In this document: piece by piece, positions 1 to 9,096 of the stretch
Position numbering within the stretch: the stretch's first letter is position 1
Layout of the letters: every line of letters starts with the position of its first letter
NCBI RefSeq assembly: GCF_001886185.1
Contig: NZ_JXLA01000017.1
Location: 1 to 64,000 of the forward strand
Source of the DNA: Enterococcus raffinosus
GTDB lineage: Bacteria; Bacillota; Bacilli; Lactobacillales; Enterococcaceae
Direction of reading: 5' to 3'
DNA: 64,000 nt
The notes under the pieces: model-generated
Seen by the model: the letters and a program-made list of their open reading frames with translations, nothing else
Databases searched by the model: none
Told to the model about the DNA's origin: nothing
Made by a program: the position numbers and the translations under genes

Positions 1-153
1 TTTCAGCAACTTTTATATCTTAACAGGTTGCTAAGTGGATGTCAATAACTTTTTTGAAGTTTTTTTATTTCAATGAGTCATCGTTCGTCTTTCACTGTAT
101 CAGCAACGTTTATTAATTTACCACTTAATCAACCATCGGTCAACTATTTTTTC
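1..153. other. Non-coding edge
   Basis: No gene is supported here. The reading frame open on the plus strand from about 73 to 489 runs antisense to the better-supported minus-strand gene and has no ribosome site. Confidence 0.4.
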
Positions 154-182
154 AAAAAAAAAGAAACTTATTTTCATAAGCT
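154..182 (-). terminator. Intrinsic terminator of the 195-554 gene
   Basis: On the minus strand a stem CTTAT/ATAAG with a GAAA loop is followed by a run of T, just past the stop of the conserved hypothetical gene. Confidence 0.65.
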
Positions 183-194
183 CTTTTTTTATAA

Positions 195-554
195 CTATTC
201 AAATAATGGTACACCTTCTATTTCAATCGTTCCAAGGATTTTCCTTACGCTTTCTGGGCTTTCCCAAGCAAATCCATCAGGCAACTCTGTAGCCACTTCA
301 CTAGCCATTTCAAAGACATACAGTGGTAAATTGTCTCCATGTGATTGTGTATTTGTTAACTCTACCAAACGAATATCGTTAACATTGATATGTAATGTTG
401 CTTTTAAAAAATTCAAAAAACTAGCTAAAACGGTATTTTCGGCTTTAGTATCAGTGCGGGCAAATTCTTTATCTTTTCCTATTTCGTGAACTAAAAAACG
501 TTTCGATCCATCTTCTAAGTGCAACATGATTGTTCCAGATACTTGTTTTGTCAC
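195..554 (-). CDS. Conserved hypothetical protein, 119 aa
   Basis: I do not recognise a named family. The protein is acidic and soluble, with no signal peptide or membrane segment, and reads like a small alpha/beta domain that begins with a beta-hairpin (GTIMLHLEDGS). The start chosen is the GTG at 554. It sits six bases after an AGAGGTG ribosome site, whereas the in-frame GTG at 563 lies inside that site and cannot be used with it. A terminator follows the stop. The next gene in the same direction is the S1-domain gene 88 bases upstream, so the two may be cotranscribed. No function is proposed. Confidence 0.65.
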   Translation of the reverse strand: MTKQVSGTIMLHLEDGSKRFLVHEIGKDKEFARTDTKAENTVLASFLNFLKATLHINVNDIRLVELTNTQSHGDNLPLYVFEMASEVATELPDGFAWESPESVRKILGTIEIEGVPLFE

Positions 555-642
555 AATTTTCACCTCTGCAAAAGCTAATCGTAAATCGTTCTTATTGTAT
601 CACGTTTTCTGAAAAAAAGATATTTTTTGCGTAAAACTACGG

Positions 643-1023
643 CTAATTTTCAGCGTGTTCTTTCAAAAGAAAATCTATTGCTTCATTAGTCCATTTTGGC
701 ATACTCTTTTCTAATGAACGAAAGCCGATGTTTTTATTTCGATTCGTAAAGTAACGTTTCCGATGATAGGGTGATTCTGCAGGATGTTCTGTCAATGTCC
801 TCAAAGATAAACTAATTTTTTTGGTATATTCATCTATATCAATAATTTGAACTTTTACTACTTGACCAATTTCTAAAAAGTTATGGATATTTTTAGTATA
901 TCCAGCCTGCACCTCTGATATATGGACTAATCCTTGTGTATGATCATCTAATGAAATAAATGCCCCGTAAGGTTGAATTCCAGTTACTTGACCTTCAATA
1001 ATGTCCCCAATTTTATATTCCAT
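643..1023 (-). CDS. S1 RNA-binding domain protein (GSP13/YugI/CvfD-like)
   Basis: A 126-aa protein whose residues 4-72 form one S1 domain, starting with IGDIIEGQVTGIQPYGAFISLD and continuing with GLVHISEV. The C-terminal 50 residues are basic and probably contact RNA. The length and single-domain layout match general stress protein 13 of Bacillus and CvfD of pneumococcus. Family knowledge says these bind RNA or ribosomes and act as post-transcriptional regulators, so the same cytoplasmic role is inferred. An AGAGGGA ribosome site lies six bases before the ATG. Confidence 0.85.
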   Translation of the reverse strand: MEYKIGDIIEGQVTGIQPYGAFISLDDHTQGLVHISEVQAGYTKNIHNFLEIGQVVKVQIIDIDEYTKKISLSLRTLTEHPAESPYHRKRYFTNRNKNIGFRSLEKSMPKWTNEAIDFLLKEHAEN

Positions 1024-1100
1024 TCATTTCCCTCTTTTCGCATGTTTCATTATACTGTATTTATAAATAAAATTGAAGTTAGGATGTAGGAGGAAGAAGT

Positions 1101-2267
1101 ATGACAAATTTCGATCAACCAATTGACCGTCTTGGTTCCGACAGCGTGAAATGGGACACTATTCTTAACATGTATGAAGAAAAAGAGCTGTTGCCATTGT
1201 GGATCGCAGATATGGATTTCAAAGCGCCCGCTGGAGTATTACGCGCTTATCAAAATTTACTTAAACATGGAATACTGGGTTATGCAGATATTCCAGAGAA
1301 TCTTTACACAGCTATTATTGATTGGGAAGCCAAACACCATCATCTCATTTTAAACAAGAAAGATATTCTTTTCTTTCCAGGGGTATTAGCCGGGATAGCG
1401 ACAGCGGTCCAAGCTTTTACTAAACCAAATGATGCGGTCTTGATTCATGATCCCGTTTACCCTCCTTTCGCAAATATCATCAAAACCAATCAACGAAAAT
1501 TAGTCCGCAGTCAATTAATTGAAAAAGACGGACATTTTATTATGGATTTTAGAGATATTGAAGAAAAATTCAAACATTATAAAGTAAAAGCCATGGTCTT
1601 ATGTAACCCACATAATCCTGGCGGTCGTGTTTGGCGAAAAGAAGAATTGAAACAGCTTGGAGATCTTTGTAGGAAATATGGTGTCCTAGTGTTTAGCGAT
1701 GAGATTCATCAAGATTTGGTTTTTTCTCCAAATGAAATGATCTCCTTTTTTAACGCTGATGATTCCTTTAGTGATTTTAGTATACAATTTACCTCTATGA
1801 CTAAAACATTTAATCTAGCAGGAATTAAAAACTCGCTGGCCTTTGTAAAAAACGAGCAATTACGGGCACAATTAATTCGCAAGCAGGAGCAAAACTTTCA
1901 ACAAGAAATTAACACATTCGGACTCGTTGGAATGCAGGCAGCCTATCAAACTGGAGAAGAATGGTTAACTGAGTTACTATCTTATATTCAATCAAACATA
2001 GACTTCACAATGACTTTTTTTCAAAACCATTTACCCAAAACTAGAATTATGAAACCTGAGGGAACTTATTTATTATGGCTAGACTTTTCAGCATATGGAT
2101 TTTCTGATGAAATACTTGAGGAACGATTGGTTCATAAAGGAAAGGTTGTCCTAAATACGGGGGTTAGTTATGGCCCTCAGGGTAAACAACATATGCGTTT
2201 AAATGTTGCTTGTCCAAAAGTTATACTTGAAGAGGGCTTGAAAAGAATTGCTTCTGCTCTTAAATAG
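1101..2267 (+). CDS. PatB/MalY-type PLP-dependent C-S lyase (cystathionine beta-lyase family)
   Basis: A 388-aa fold-type I PLP enzyme. The Schiff-base lysine is K235 in SMTKTFNLAG, and the PLP-contact motif NPHNPGG is at 169-175. The N-terminal LPLWIADMDF is characteristic of PatB/MalY proteins, which cleave the C-S bond of cystathionine or cysteine conjugates to give pyruvate, ammonia and a thiol. A good AGGAGGAAG ribosome site precedes the ATG. The gene is alone on its strand and is separated from the converging cyclophilin gene by a shared terminator. The family assignment is firm; the exact substrate cannot be read from sequence. Confidence 0.85.
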   Translation: MTNFDQPIDRLGSDSVKWDTILNMYEEKELLPLWIADMDFKAPAGVLRAYQNLLKHGILGYADIPENLYTAIIDWEAKHHHLILNKKDILFFPGVLAGIATAVQAFTKPNDAVLIHDPVYPPFANIIKTNQRKLVRSQLIEKDGHFIMDFRDIEEKFKHYKVKAMVLCNPHNPGGRVWRKEELKQLGDLCRKYGVLVFSDEIHQDLVFSPNEMISFFNADDSFSDFSIQFTSMTKTFNLAGIKNSLAFVKNEQLRAQLIRKQEQNFQQEINTFGLVGMQAAYQTGEEWLTELLSYIQSNIDFTMTFFQNHLPKTRIMKPEGTYLLWLDFSAYGFSDEILEERLVHKGKVVLNTGVSYGPQGKQHMRLNVACPKVILEEGLKRIASALK

Positions 2268-2293
2268 AAAAAACGGCCGATGGCCGTTTTTTT
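2268..2293. terminator. Bidirectional terminator between patB-like and cyclophilin genes
   Basis: Arms AAAAAACGGCC and GGCCGTTTTTTT around a GAT loop serve both converging genes. Confidence 0.85.
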
Positions 2294-2879
2294 ATTCTGA
2301 AATTTCAATTGTTTCAATGACAATATCATGGACAGGTTTGTCTTGAGCGCCACGTTTAGCTGATGCGATGTTGTCCACAACATCCATTCCTTCCGTTACA
2401 TGTCCAAAAACAGTATGACGGAAGTCTAACCAAGGAGTTCCACCCTGTTTGTAAGTTTCGATAATTTCGCCAGGGAAACCTGCTTCTTCCAATTGTGCCA
2501 TCATGTTCGCAGGAACATTCTGATTATTTACGATAAAGAATTGACTTCCGTTAGAATTTGGGCCAGCATTCGCCATTGATAATGCTCCACGAAGATTAAA
2601 GAGATTACGCGAAAATTCATCTTCAAATTTTTCACCGTAGATACTCTCACCACCCATACCAGTACCGGTGGGATCTCCTCCTTGAATCATAAAATCAGGA
2701 ATAACACGGTGAAAAATTACACCATTGTAATAGCCCTTCTTTGCTAATTCAACAAAATTTTTAACTGTTTTGGGCGCTTCTTCAGGAAATAATTGTACTT
2801 TAATATCTCCCATATTTGTTTTGATTGTTGCTTTAGGTCCTTTTTCTTCGGTTAAATTTAACTGTGGAAATTGAGTCAC
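2292..2879 (-). CDS. Cyclophilin-type peptidyl-prolyl cis-trans isomerase
   Basis: A 195-aa single-domain cyclophilin. Typical blocks are visible: [19 protein letters not shown], the [15 protein letters not shown] active-site segment and [14 protein letters not shown]. There is no signal peptide, so it acts in the cytoplasm, where it would speed proline isomerisation during folding. Translation starts at GTG (2879), eight bases after AAAGGAGGA. The gene appears monocistronic. Confidence 0.93.
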   Translation of the reverse strand: MTQFPQLNLTEEKGPKATIKTNMGDIKVQLFPEEAPKTVKNFVELAKKGYYNGVIFHRVIPDFMIQGGDPTGTGMGGESIYGEKFEDEFSRNLFNLRGALSMANAGPNSNGSQFFIVNNQNVPANMMAQLEEAGFPGEIIETYKQGGTPWLDFRHTVFGHVTEGMDVVDNIASAKRGAQDKPVHDIVIETIEISE

Positions 2880-3007
2880 TTCAAAATCCTCCTTTATTTT
2901 TCTGAGTCCATCATAACAAACTTTTCTTATTTTGCCACCTCTTCAAACTAAGGATTTCTTTCTCTCTCATTTATTTGATACAATCGATGAGAAGAAAGGG
3001 TGTTCTT

Positions 3008-3991
3008 ATGGAAATTTTTGATATAACTATCGTTGGAGCGGGGCCTGTAGGCATGTTCGCGGCATTTTACGCAGGCATTCGTCAAGCGAAGACAAAGTTG
3101 ATTGATAGTTTACCACAACTAGGTGGACAATTGACGACTCTTTATCCTGAGAAAAATATTTATGACATTCCTGGATTTCCAATTGTAAAAGCCGCAGATC
3201 TGATTGGCAACTTGGAAAAGCAATTACGGACTTTTTCACACACCTATTGCTTAGATGAAGAAGTTTTAGAAGTAAAACAACACGAAGATTTCCTTGAACT
3301 TGTAACAACTAAGGATAGTCACTACACAAAAGCGGTTGTACTTGCTATCGGAAATGGCTCATTCCAACCTAGGCGATTAATGATTGACAATGCTGACTCG
3401 TTGGAAAATCACGGAATAGACTATTACATAAATGATCTGATGAAATACGCAGGTAAAAAAGTCGCTATTGCTGGTGGTGGAGACTCTGCAATTGATTGGG
3501 CATTGATGTTGGAACCAATTGCCTCTGAAGTATCCATTATTCATCGACGTGATAATTTTCGTGGGCATGAACACAGCGTGCAAAAATTAAAAGATTCATC
3601 AGTAAACATTTATACTCCTTATATATTAAAAGAGCTGCATGGGGAACAAAATTTAGAAGATCTGACTTTACAAAAGACAAAAAGTGATGAGACAATTACA
3701 TTAAATGTGGACTATTTAATTGTCAATTACGGTTTTTCTTCTTCATTAGATCACTTGCGCTCTTGGGGATTAGAGAGTACACGACAGGCTATCCTCGTTG
3801 AATCAGATATGCGTACTTCAATTCCCGGAATTTATGCTTGCGGAGACATCGCAACATACGATGGCAAGGTAAAATTGATTGCCACTGGTATGGGGGAAGC
3901 ACCCACAGCAGTCAATAATGCTCTACATTATATAAATCCTAAAAATCGTACTCAACCAGGACACAGCACTAGCCTATTTCCACAAATTTAA
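3008..3991 (+). CDS. Ferredoxin/flavodoxin-NADP+ reductase, thioredoxin-reductase-like (YumC type)
   Basis: A 327-aa flavoprotein. The N-terminal FAD fingerprint is VGAGPVGMFAAFYAG, and a central NADPH-binding loop is AGGGDSAIDWAL. The C-terminal GEAPTAVNNALHYINP is typical of type 2 FNR. There is no CxxC redox pair, which separates it from true thioredoxin reductase. The enzyme passes electrons between NADPH and ferredoxin or flavodoxin. I chose the ATG at 3008, seven bases after AGAAAGGG, over a TTG 33 bases upstream that lacks a ribosome site. The pgpA gene follows 18 bases after the stop and is probably cotranscribed. Confidence 0.9.
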   Translation: MEIFDITIVGAGPVGMFAAFYAGIRQAKTKLIDSLPQLGGQLTTLYPEKNIYDIPGFPIVKAADLIGNLEKQLRTFSHTYCLDEEVLEVKQHEDFLELVTTKDSHYTKAVVLAIGNGSFQPRRLMIDNADSLENHGIDYYINDLMKYAGKKVAIAGGGDSAIDWALMLEPIASEVSIIHRRDNFRGHEHSVQKLKDSSVNIYTPYILKELHGEQNLEDLTLQKTKSDETITLNVDYLIVNYGFSSSLDHLRSWGLESTRQAILVESDMRTSIPGIYACGDIATYDGKVKLIATGMGEAPTAVNNALHYINPKNRTQPGHSTSLFPQI

Positions 3992-4009
3992 TATTAACGG
4001 AGGTAAGAT

Positions 4010-4519
4010 ATGGTATTTGAAACAACGGCTCTTGAACAAAAGGCCCGTGAACTTTTAGAAGAACGCGGTGTTACCATCAAAGATATTGCCGAATTAGTTT
4101 TCTTTTTACAAAAAGATTATATTGACAAGCTGGATATCGAATTATGTATCCACAGTGTAAACCGTGTGTTGACTAAACGTGAAGTTCATAATGCAATTAT
4201 CACTGGGATTGAGCTAGATAAATTGGCTGAACAGAAAAAATTAGACTATCCATTGCAAAATATTTTGGAGGAAGACGAAGGGCTCTATGGAATCGATGAA
4301 ATTATGGCACTTTCTATCGTGAATGTTTATGGTTCAATCGGCTTCACAAATTATGGCTATATCGACAAAGTAAAACCTGGAATATTAAAAAAACTGAACG
4401 AACATGATGGTGTTCATGTCCACACATTTCTAGACGATTTGGTAGGAGCGATCGCAGCATCTGCTGCCAGTCGTTTGGCTCACGAGCATCCTCGTAAACT
4501 TGATTCTATCGTCAAATAA
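4010..4519 (+). CDS. pgpA: PgpA-family phosphatidylglycerophosphatase (YutG-like)
   Basis: A 169-aa soluble member of the PgpA/YutG family. The conserved block YGSIGFTNYGYIDKVKPGI and the C-terminal HTFLDDLVGAIAASAASRLAHEH are visible. Family members dephosphorylate phosphatidylglycerophosphate or a related phospholipid head group. The Gram-positive YutG branch lacks the membrane helices of the E. coli enzyme, as here, so the substrate is less certain. The gene sits 18 bases after the FNR gene, with ribosome site GGAGGT, and ends at a large inverted repeat. Confidence 0.8.
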   Translation: MVFETTALEQKARELLEERGVTIKDIAELVFFLQKDYIDKLDIELCIHSVNRVLTKREVHNAIITGIELDKLAEQKKLDYPLQNILEEDEGLYGIDEIMALSIVNVYGSIGFTNYGYIDKVKPGILKKLNEHDGVHVHTFLDDLVGAIAASAASRLAHEHPRKLDSIVK

Positions 4520-4560
4520 GAGCATTAAAAAAAGAGCTTAACGCTCTTTTTTTAATGCTC
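4520..4560. terminator. Long bidirectional terminator
   Basis: An 18-base inverted repeat, GAGCATTAAAAAAAGAGC and its complement, lies between converging genes. The distal arm overlaps the stop end of the minus-strand membrane-protein gene. Confidence 0.85.
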
Positions 4561-5173
4561 TTTTTCCAAAATAGATTGGTAAGAAATAAAAAATTTCTAG
4601 TAAAACAAAGAATAAAATAAAACAATGTAAAAAAAATGTTTCCGGTAAAACATTGATGATTGGATCAGTCGCTGGATTAAATATCCATGCGTCATTATTG
4701 AAAAAAATACCGTGAAACAGCACAAAAAAACGATCAAAATTTACTGCCATTAAAAATACGAGAACGATTGGAACAGCTACAGCTATACGAAAAGGTTGAA
4801 TCATCGTCCACAATCGACGTTGCTTAACTAAATGACGTAAATAAAAAATGCTTGGTACAATCGTTATTACTAGCAAGACATAGTTCAAAAGAAATAATTT
4901 TTTCACTTCATAAAAATGGAATGCTCCACTCGCTGAAACTGGAAAATTTGTCATTTCCAGCGTTTCTATCCAAGGAAAATTCAAATATCCCATTAACTGA
5001 TCAAAATTATGCATTAATTCTTTATTTGAAAGACTTGTGTAATCCAGTAGATTTAAGTAGGCTACATCAAATCGATAGAGCCAACGCGCATTGATGGTCA
5101 ATGTAATTGCTAGTGTAAGTAGGGCGACAACGAAACAGATAAAACCTCCACGTTCTAACCATTTACTTTTCAT
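4538..5173 (-). CDS. TIGR01906-type integral membrane protein
   Basis: About 211 aa with four hydrophobic segments: near the N-terminus ([17 protein letters not shown]), the middle ([18 protein letters not shown] and [15 protein letters not shown]) and the C-terminus ([19 protein letters not shown]). A soluble loop between the first two contains [22 protein letters not shown]. The layout matches the Lactobacillales TIGR01906 membrane family, whose function is unknown. The start is uncertain: ATG 5188 or ATG 5173 both overlap the end of the upstream HAD gene, indicating coupled translation. The gene ends the yunD-yutD-nagD-like operon. Confidence 0.7.
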   Translation of the reverse strand: MKSKWLERGGFICFVVALLTLAITLTINARWLYRFDVAYLNLLDYTSLSNKELMHNFDQLMGYLNFPWIETLEMTNFPVSASGAFHFYEVKKLFLLNYVLLVITIVPSIFYLRHLVKQRRLWTMIQPFRIAVAVPIVLVFLMAVNFDRFFVLFHGIFFNNDAWIFNPATDPIINVLPETFFLHCFILFFVLLEIFYFLPIYFGKRALKKER

Positions 5174-5933
5174 CGAAATTCCATTCATCTAATGAGTCTA
5201 CAAGATAAGTAGGCGGTACAGGAAGCGACGATACATCTGCCTTTTGAGTAAATCCCGATAATACTAAAAGCGTGTCAATGTTGTTATTAATCCCCGCCAA
5301 TATATCTGTTGTATAATTGTCCCCAACCATTAGGACTTCTTTTTTGTCCATAGCTAAAATTTCTACCGCTTTATCCATAATTATTGACTCAGGTTTCCCA
5401 ATATAAATTGCTTTCTGTTGCGTTGAAGCCTCTATCATTGCAATCACTGATCCCGCACCAGGTAACAACCCCCGCTCAGTAGGGATATTTTTATCTGGAT
5501 TCGTTCCAATAAAGGTTGCTCCGTTTTGAATTGCCAGCGTAGCTGTAACAAATTTCTCATAAGTAACCTCTGTATCCAAGCCGACAACTACATAATCTGG
5601 TGTTTCTTCATCCCAAATATAACCAGCAGACAAAATTGGATCAATTAGTCCTGGCTCACCAATAACATAGACTTTTTTGCCTTTGGCCGCATCATTCATG
5701 TAATCAATTGTAGCCAAAGTTGCGGTATAAACAGTCTCTGGTGCGACATGAATTGAAAACTCCTTTGCTAAACGGTTCGCTACTGTTTCTGGAGTTTTTG
5801 TAGTATTGTTAGTCAAAAATAAAAACGGAACCTGGCGCTTCTGCAATTGCTCAACAAAACGGCGCCCTGCTGGAATTGGTTCGCTTCCACGATAAATCGT
5901 TCCATCTAAATCAATTAAGTATCCTTTGTACAT
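5163..5933 (-). CDS. NagD-like HAD-superfamily phosphatase (TIGR01457 type)
   Basis: A 256-aa class IIA HAD hydrolase. Motif [12 protein letters not shown] is at the N-terminus, motif II is [10 protein letters not shown], and motif [16 protein letters not shown] is near the C-terminus. A large C2-type cap domain sits between. These enzymes hydrolyse small phosphomonoesters such as nucleoside or sugar phosphates in the cytosol. The gene starts four bases after the yutD-like stop and overlaps the next gene, so it belongs to a tightly packed operon. Confidence 0.85.
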   Translation of the reverse strand: MYKGYLIDLDGTIYRGSEPIPAGRRFVEQLQKRQVPFLFLTNNTTKTPETVANRLAKEFSIHVAPETVYTATLATIDYMNDAAKGKKVYVIGEPGLIDPILSAGYIWDEETPDYVVVGLDTEVTYEKFVTATLAIQNGATFIGTNPDKNIPTERGLLPGAGSVIAMIEASTQQKAIYIGKPESIIMDKAVEILAMDKKEVLMVGDNYTTDILAGINNNIDTLLVLSGFTQKADVSSLPVPPTYLVDSLDEWNFDEK

Positions 5934-5937
5934 CTTA

Positions 5938-6558
5938 TTACTCTTCTCTTTGACGAATCACAAAGCGTTCGTCCTTTTCTTTTGTTTTTGTAGGTGTTTC
6001 CTTTTTAGGCTGACGGTTTTTGATAATTGGTTTTTTCTTAGATTTATCCGTCAAAGGAACTTTTTTTTCCTCAATAAATGCCTGTGACTTGTCCTTACGT
6101 TTACGTTTGCGTTTTTTACGATTTTGTTGACGTTTCCCACCTGTTCGTTCCAACACAAAATAAGCACAGCCAAAGTTACAGTACTCATATAAATAATCTT
6201 CTAATGTATCTATTCGCTGTTCGGGTAAACTCTTTCGATCATCTTCGCGGAAAAAACCTTTCAGCCGCAATTGATCATACCCCCAATCACCAACGATATA
6301 ATCATAACGTGTCAAGACCTCACTAAAGCGTTCACCTAAACGTTCGGCATCAAAACCCTCACGATAATTTCTAACTAAGCGGTATTGGCGTTCACCAATC
6401 AAAAGATTACTCTCATCGACAAAGACGACGGTTTCACCTTTTTTCTTTTCTTCAGCGGGGGTCTCAACGATTTCATCTAATACCTCAGTCAATTCTTCAG
6501 TAACAGTTTTTTCTGGTGTAGTTCCCTTTTTTTGTTTGTCTCTTTTTTCTTTTGCCAT
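5938..6558 (-). CDS. YutD-family protein with long basic tail
   Basis: A 206-aa protein with a central YutD (DUF1027) domain at about residues 45-130, including [23 protein letters not shown] and [18 protein letters not shown]. An acidic N-terminal extension and a strongly basic C-terminal tail of about 65 residues flank it; the tail looks disordered and nucleic-acid binding. The molecular function of the family is not established. Conserved neighbours (a metallophosphatase upstream, a HAD phosphatase downstream) match the Bacillus yun/yut region. Confidence 0.85.
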   Translation of the reverse strand: MAKEKRDKQKKGTTPEKTVTEELTEVLDEIVETPAEEKKKGETVVFVDESNLLIGERQYRLVRNYREGFDAERLGERFSEVLTRYDYIVGDWGYDQLRLKGFFREDDRKSLPEQRIDTLEDYLYEYCNFGCAYFVLERTGGKRQQNRKKRKRKRKDKSQAFIEEKKVPLTDKSKKKPIIKNRQPKKETPTKTKEKDERFVIRQREE

Positions 6559-6592
6559 CGTTTCACCACCTGATTGTTATTATACCTTGTTT

Positions 6593-7972
6593 TTAATTGA
6601 TTGGATAGTGAGTGTGCAGATAGTCACCTAAAACACTTCGGATAAACTTAGGGAATAAAAACTCATACCGTCCAGCAATCTCAATCGTAGGAAAGAATGG
6701 TACAAACATAAAATGATCCACCGTAGCAATTGTGTATTCTGTTTCTGGATCGACTGGTTCACCAAGCCATCGAACTTGATGATTGACTCGGTCGTACTCA
6801 ATCCCATCATAAACTAAGTGCCCGAAAATTTTGCCACGAAACCCCATCCCCATCACAGGAAAATTGATTAAAAAATGTCGATTCTTTTCCATTTCCAAAA
6901 TCAAACGAATCAGATTGGCACCATCTAATGTTACTTTTATCAAATGCATGGGATGCGGCAACGCGGTATGAAGCTGATCTTGATTAATAATTCCTGCTGG
7001 TATATCGGTTAAAAACAGTCCAGAGTTTAAAACAGCTGCTTCAGTGTTAGCTGCTTCCTTAACCGCTTTAAGTGTGTAGTTAATCATAGGATTTTCAGCC
7101 TGAAGATCAACACTCAGCGTAAAAGGCAGATTCGCTACTTTTTTATCCGCCAGCAGTCGATGCCCTGTTTGTAGATAGTCCCTTATTTCCTTTTGATCTT
7201 CTGGTAACTCCAGCATTTTTTCAGTTGGAAAAGTGTGTGCTGTTGTATCTGAAATACGATGGTTCCTATTCACAAACACTTGAACCTCACCAACATAATA
7301 GCCGTATTTTCCTGCAGCCGCTAACTGTACTTTGCCTATTTTTTCGCCGGTTTCAAATAAATGGTGCGTGTGAGAACCTAAAATCACATCAATCATTGGC
7401 AACTCTCGTGCGATTTGACGATCAACACTAATTCCAAGATGACTCATTAGTACTAAGACATCAACTTTTGGGCGTAGTTCTTCCACAAGATCTGGTAGAA
7501 TATCCATCACTTGACGAATATCCCACCCGTTTGGGCTATAGGTTAATGGAAAAGGCGCTGTAAACGCGAGCAATCCTACTTTAGTTCCTTGATCTGTTGT
7601 GATTATTTTCGATTGTTGCGACCATTCTGGAGGTTGCAATGTTTGCTTATCAAAAAGATTGTCTAATACAATGTCAAAATTTGCTCGATCATATAAATGA
7701 TTCAGCTCGTCCTTAGAATTCCCGACTCCTTCATTGTTTCCAATCGTGGCTGCATCGTAATGAATTTGATTCATCAACTGAACATTCGCCTGCCCATTAG
7801 TTGCCTCTGTCAGTGGATGCCAGCGATCAACGAAATCACCAAGATCAATCGTAATAACCTTTTTCTCAGGACTTTCTTCTTGCTTTCGGTTCAACAAAAA
7901 ACGGCGAACCTTTGGCCAATTTTCCAAATGGGAATGAAGATCATTCGTATGCAAAAGAATAATTTTTTCCAT
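6593..7972 (-). CDS. 5'-nucleotidase/2',3'-cyclic phosphodiesterase-type metallophosphatase (YunD-like)
   Basis: A 459-aa enzyme with an N-terminal calcineurin-like metallophosphatase domain. Metal ligands are visible in LLHTNDLHSHLE, DLGDFVDRW, GNNEG, LMSHLG and GSHTHH. A C-terminal 5'-nucleotidase domain follows from about residue 280. There is no signal peptide, unlike secreted UshA, so the enzyme is cytosolic. The ATG at 7972 is preceded by AAGAGGT with six-base spacing; an upstream in-frame start at 8005 has no such site. It heads the yutD/HAD/membrane-protein operon. Confidence 0.85.
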   Translation of the reverse strand: MEKIILLHTNDLHSHLENWPKVRRFLLNRKQEESPEKKVITIDLGDFVDRWHPLTEATNGQANVQLMNQIHYDAATIGNNEGVGNSKDELNHLYDRANFDIVLDNLFDKQTLQPPEWSQQSKIITTDQGTKVGLLAFTAPFPLTYSPNGWDIRQVMDILPDLVEELRPKVDVLVLMSHLGISVDRQIARELPMIDVILGSHTHHLFETGEKIGKVQLAAAGKYGYYVGEVQVFVNRNHRISDTTAHTFPTEKMLELPEDQKEIRDYLQTGHRLLADKKVANLPFTLSVDLQAENPMINYTLKAVKEAANTEAAVLNSGLFLTDIPAGIINQDQLHTALPHPMHLIKVTLDGANLIRLILEMEKNRHFLINFPVMGMGFRGKIFGHLVYDGIEYDRVNHQVRWLGEPVDPETEYTIATVDHFMFVPFFPTIEIAGRYEFLFPKFIRSVLGDYLHTHYPIN

Positions 7973-8067
7973 TATTCTACCTCTTTTCAACTCTTCTTGT
8001 TCCATCTATAGTAACATATAGCTTATTAAGGTCGAACGAACTCGTTCGCTAAAAAGCAGGTGAAAAT

Positions 8068-8547
8068 ATGAAATTTGAATCAAGCCTTGGTACGTTGTGG
8101 CTAAACGCGAATCAAACTGCTTTAACTCACGTTTCCTATACAGCAATTGATGAAACCCCCTTGGCTAATCAAGAAATTTTACAATCTACAAAAAAACAAC
8201 TCTTGGAATTTCTATCTGGAAAACGAAAATCATTTGATGTTCCCTATACTTTTGAATTAGGAACCGACTTTCAAAAGGAAGTTTGGTCTACTTTAATGAC
8301 TATCCCTTACGGCGAGACTTGTAGTTATCTGGACATCGCTGAATCAATCCGACGACCAAAAGCTGTACGTGCTATCGGCCAAGCGAATCGAAATAATCCC
8401 TTACCCATTATCATCCCTTGTCATCGAGTGATTGGAAAAAATGGAAAACTCGTAGGTTACTCTGGATCCACTGAAAAGGGATTGACAATTAAAGAACAAT
8501 TACTCGCAATAGAAAATCCAGTTTTACAAGAAATTACACTGTTCTAA
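8068..8547 (+). CDS. ogt: Methylated-DNA-protein-cysteine S-methyltransferase
   Basis: A 159-aa suicide DNA-repair protein that takes the methyl group from O6-methylguanine. The acceptor cysteine is C118 in the invariant IIPCHRVIG, preceded by the helix-turn-helix arginine-finger segment RAIGQANRNNP. The N-terminal domain is short, as in Ogt-type enzymes without the Ada regulatory half. It is monocistronic, has an AGGTG ribosome site, and ends at a strong bidirectional terminator. Confidence 0.93.
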   Translation: MKFESSLGTLWLNANQTALTHVSYTAIDETPLANQEILQSTKKQLLEFLSGKRKSFDVPYTFELGTDFQKEVWSTLMTIPYGETCSYLDIAESIRRPKAVRAIGQANRNNPLPIIIPCHRVIGKNGKLVGYSGSTEKGLTIKEQLLAIENPVLQEITLF

Positions 8548-8551
8548 TTGC

Positions 8552-8592
8552 AAAAACACCGTTATCGCGTTTTTTCGATAACGGTGTTTTTT
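8552..8592. terminator. Bidirectional terminator between ogt and the YxjI-like gene
   Basis: A 16-base perfect inverted repeat AAAAACACCGTTATCG lies between two converging genes. Confidence 0.9.
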
Positions 8593-9085
8593 AGTTTGTT
8601 GACGAGGACGCTGATGCTTCATCTTCCTTCACACAATCAATCGCGATCACAAGTGAGATAACCAACTCTTCAAAGTCTTCATTAAAAATCGTAATCTCAT
8701 ACGTATCTCCCCAAGAAATCCAACGCTTATTGATTTCAGCCACTTTTTTCCCTTTTTGCGAGACCTCAAAATCCATGTCCCACCAGTTTCCTTCGACACT
8801 TAAATCTTCAGCAGAAATCGAATATTTCGCCTTCAAAAAACTCAAGTGTTTTGAAATTTCAATAGCCTCTTTCCCATTCATCTCAACATAGAACTTAGGT
8901 AACAAACTAATGACTTTTTTCGTGATTCGGCTAACTTCATTCCCGTGTTCATCTTCAATATGAAATGTTTTTGGGATTTTCATAAAACTACCTTTAACAA
9001 AATAACGTGGTTGTTGATCTTCATCCATCACTGTAAATTTTTCACCAATACTAAAAACCTTTTGTTTAATATAAAGTTTCTTCAT
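8591..9085 (-). CDS. LURP-one-related/YxjI-like protein
   Basis: A 164-aa protein matching the LOR/YxjI fold. Repeated beta-strand blocks are seen (KLYIKQKVFSIGEKFTVMDED, YFVKGSFMKIPKTFHIED, VAEINKRWISWGDTYEI), as in tubby-like C-terminal domains. There are no catalytic motifs and the cellular role of the family is unknown. The C-terminal tail DEASASSSTN is low complexity. The gene follows the Band-7 gene by 11 bases and is likely cotranscribed, hinting at a membrane-surface role, which is inference only. Confidence 0.75.
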   Translation of the reverse strand: MKKLYIKQKVFSIGEKFTVMDEDQQPRYFVKGSFMKIPKTFHIEDEHGNEVSRITKKVISLLPKFYVEMNGKEAIEISKHLSFLKAKYSISAEDLSVEGNWWDMDFEVSQKGKKVAEINKRWISWGDTYEITIFNEDFEELVISLVIAIDCVKEDEASASSSTN

Positions 9086-9096
9086 CGCCGAGCCTC

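Noticed and set aside
73-489. Long plus-strand frame at the window start
   Set aside because: It overlaps the 195-554 minus-strand gene antisense, has no ribosome site, and its composition is that of a complementary-strand shadow.
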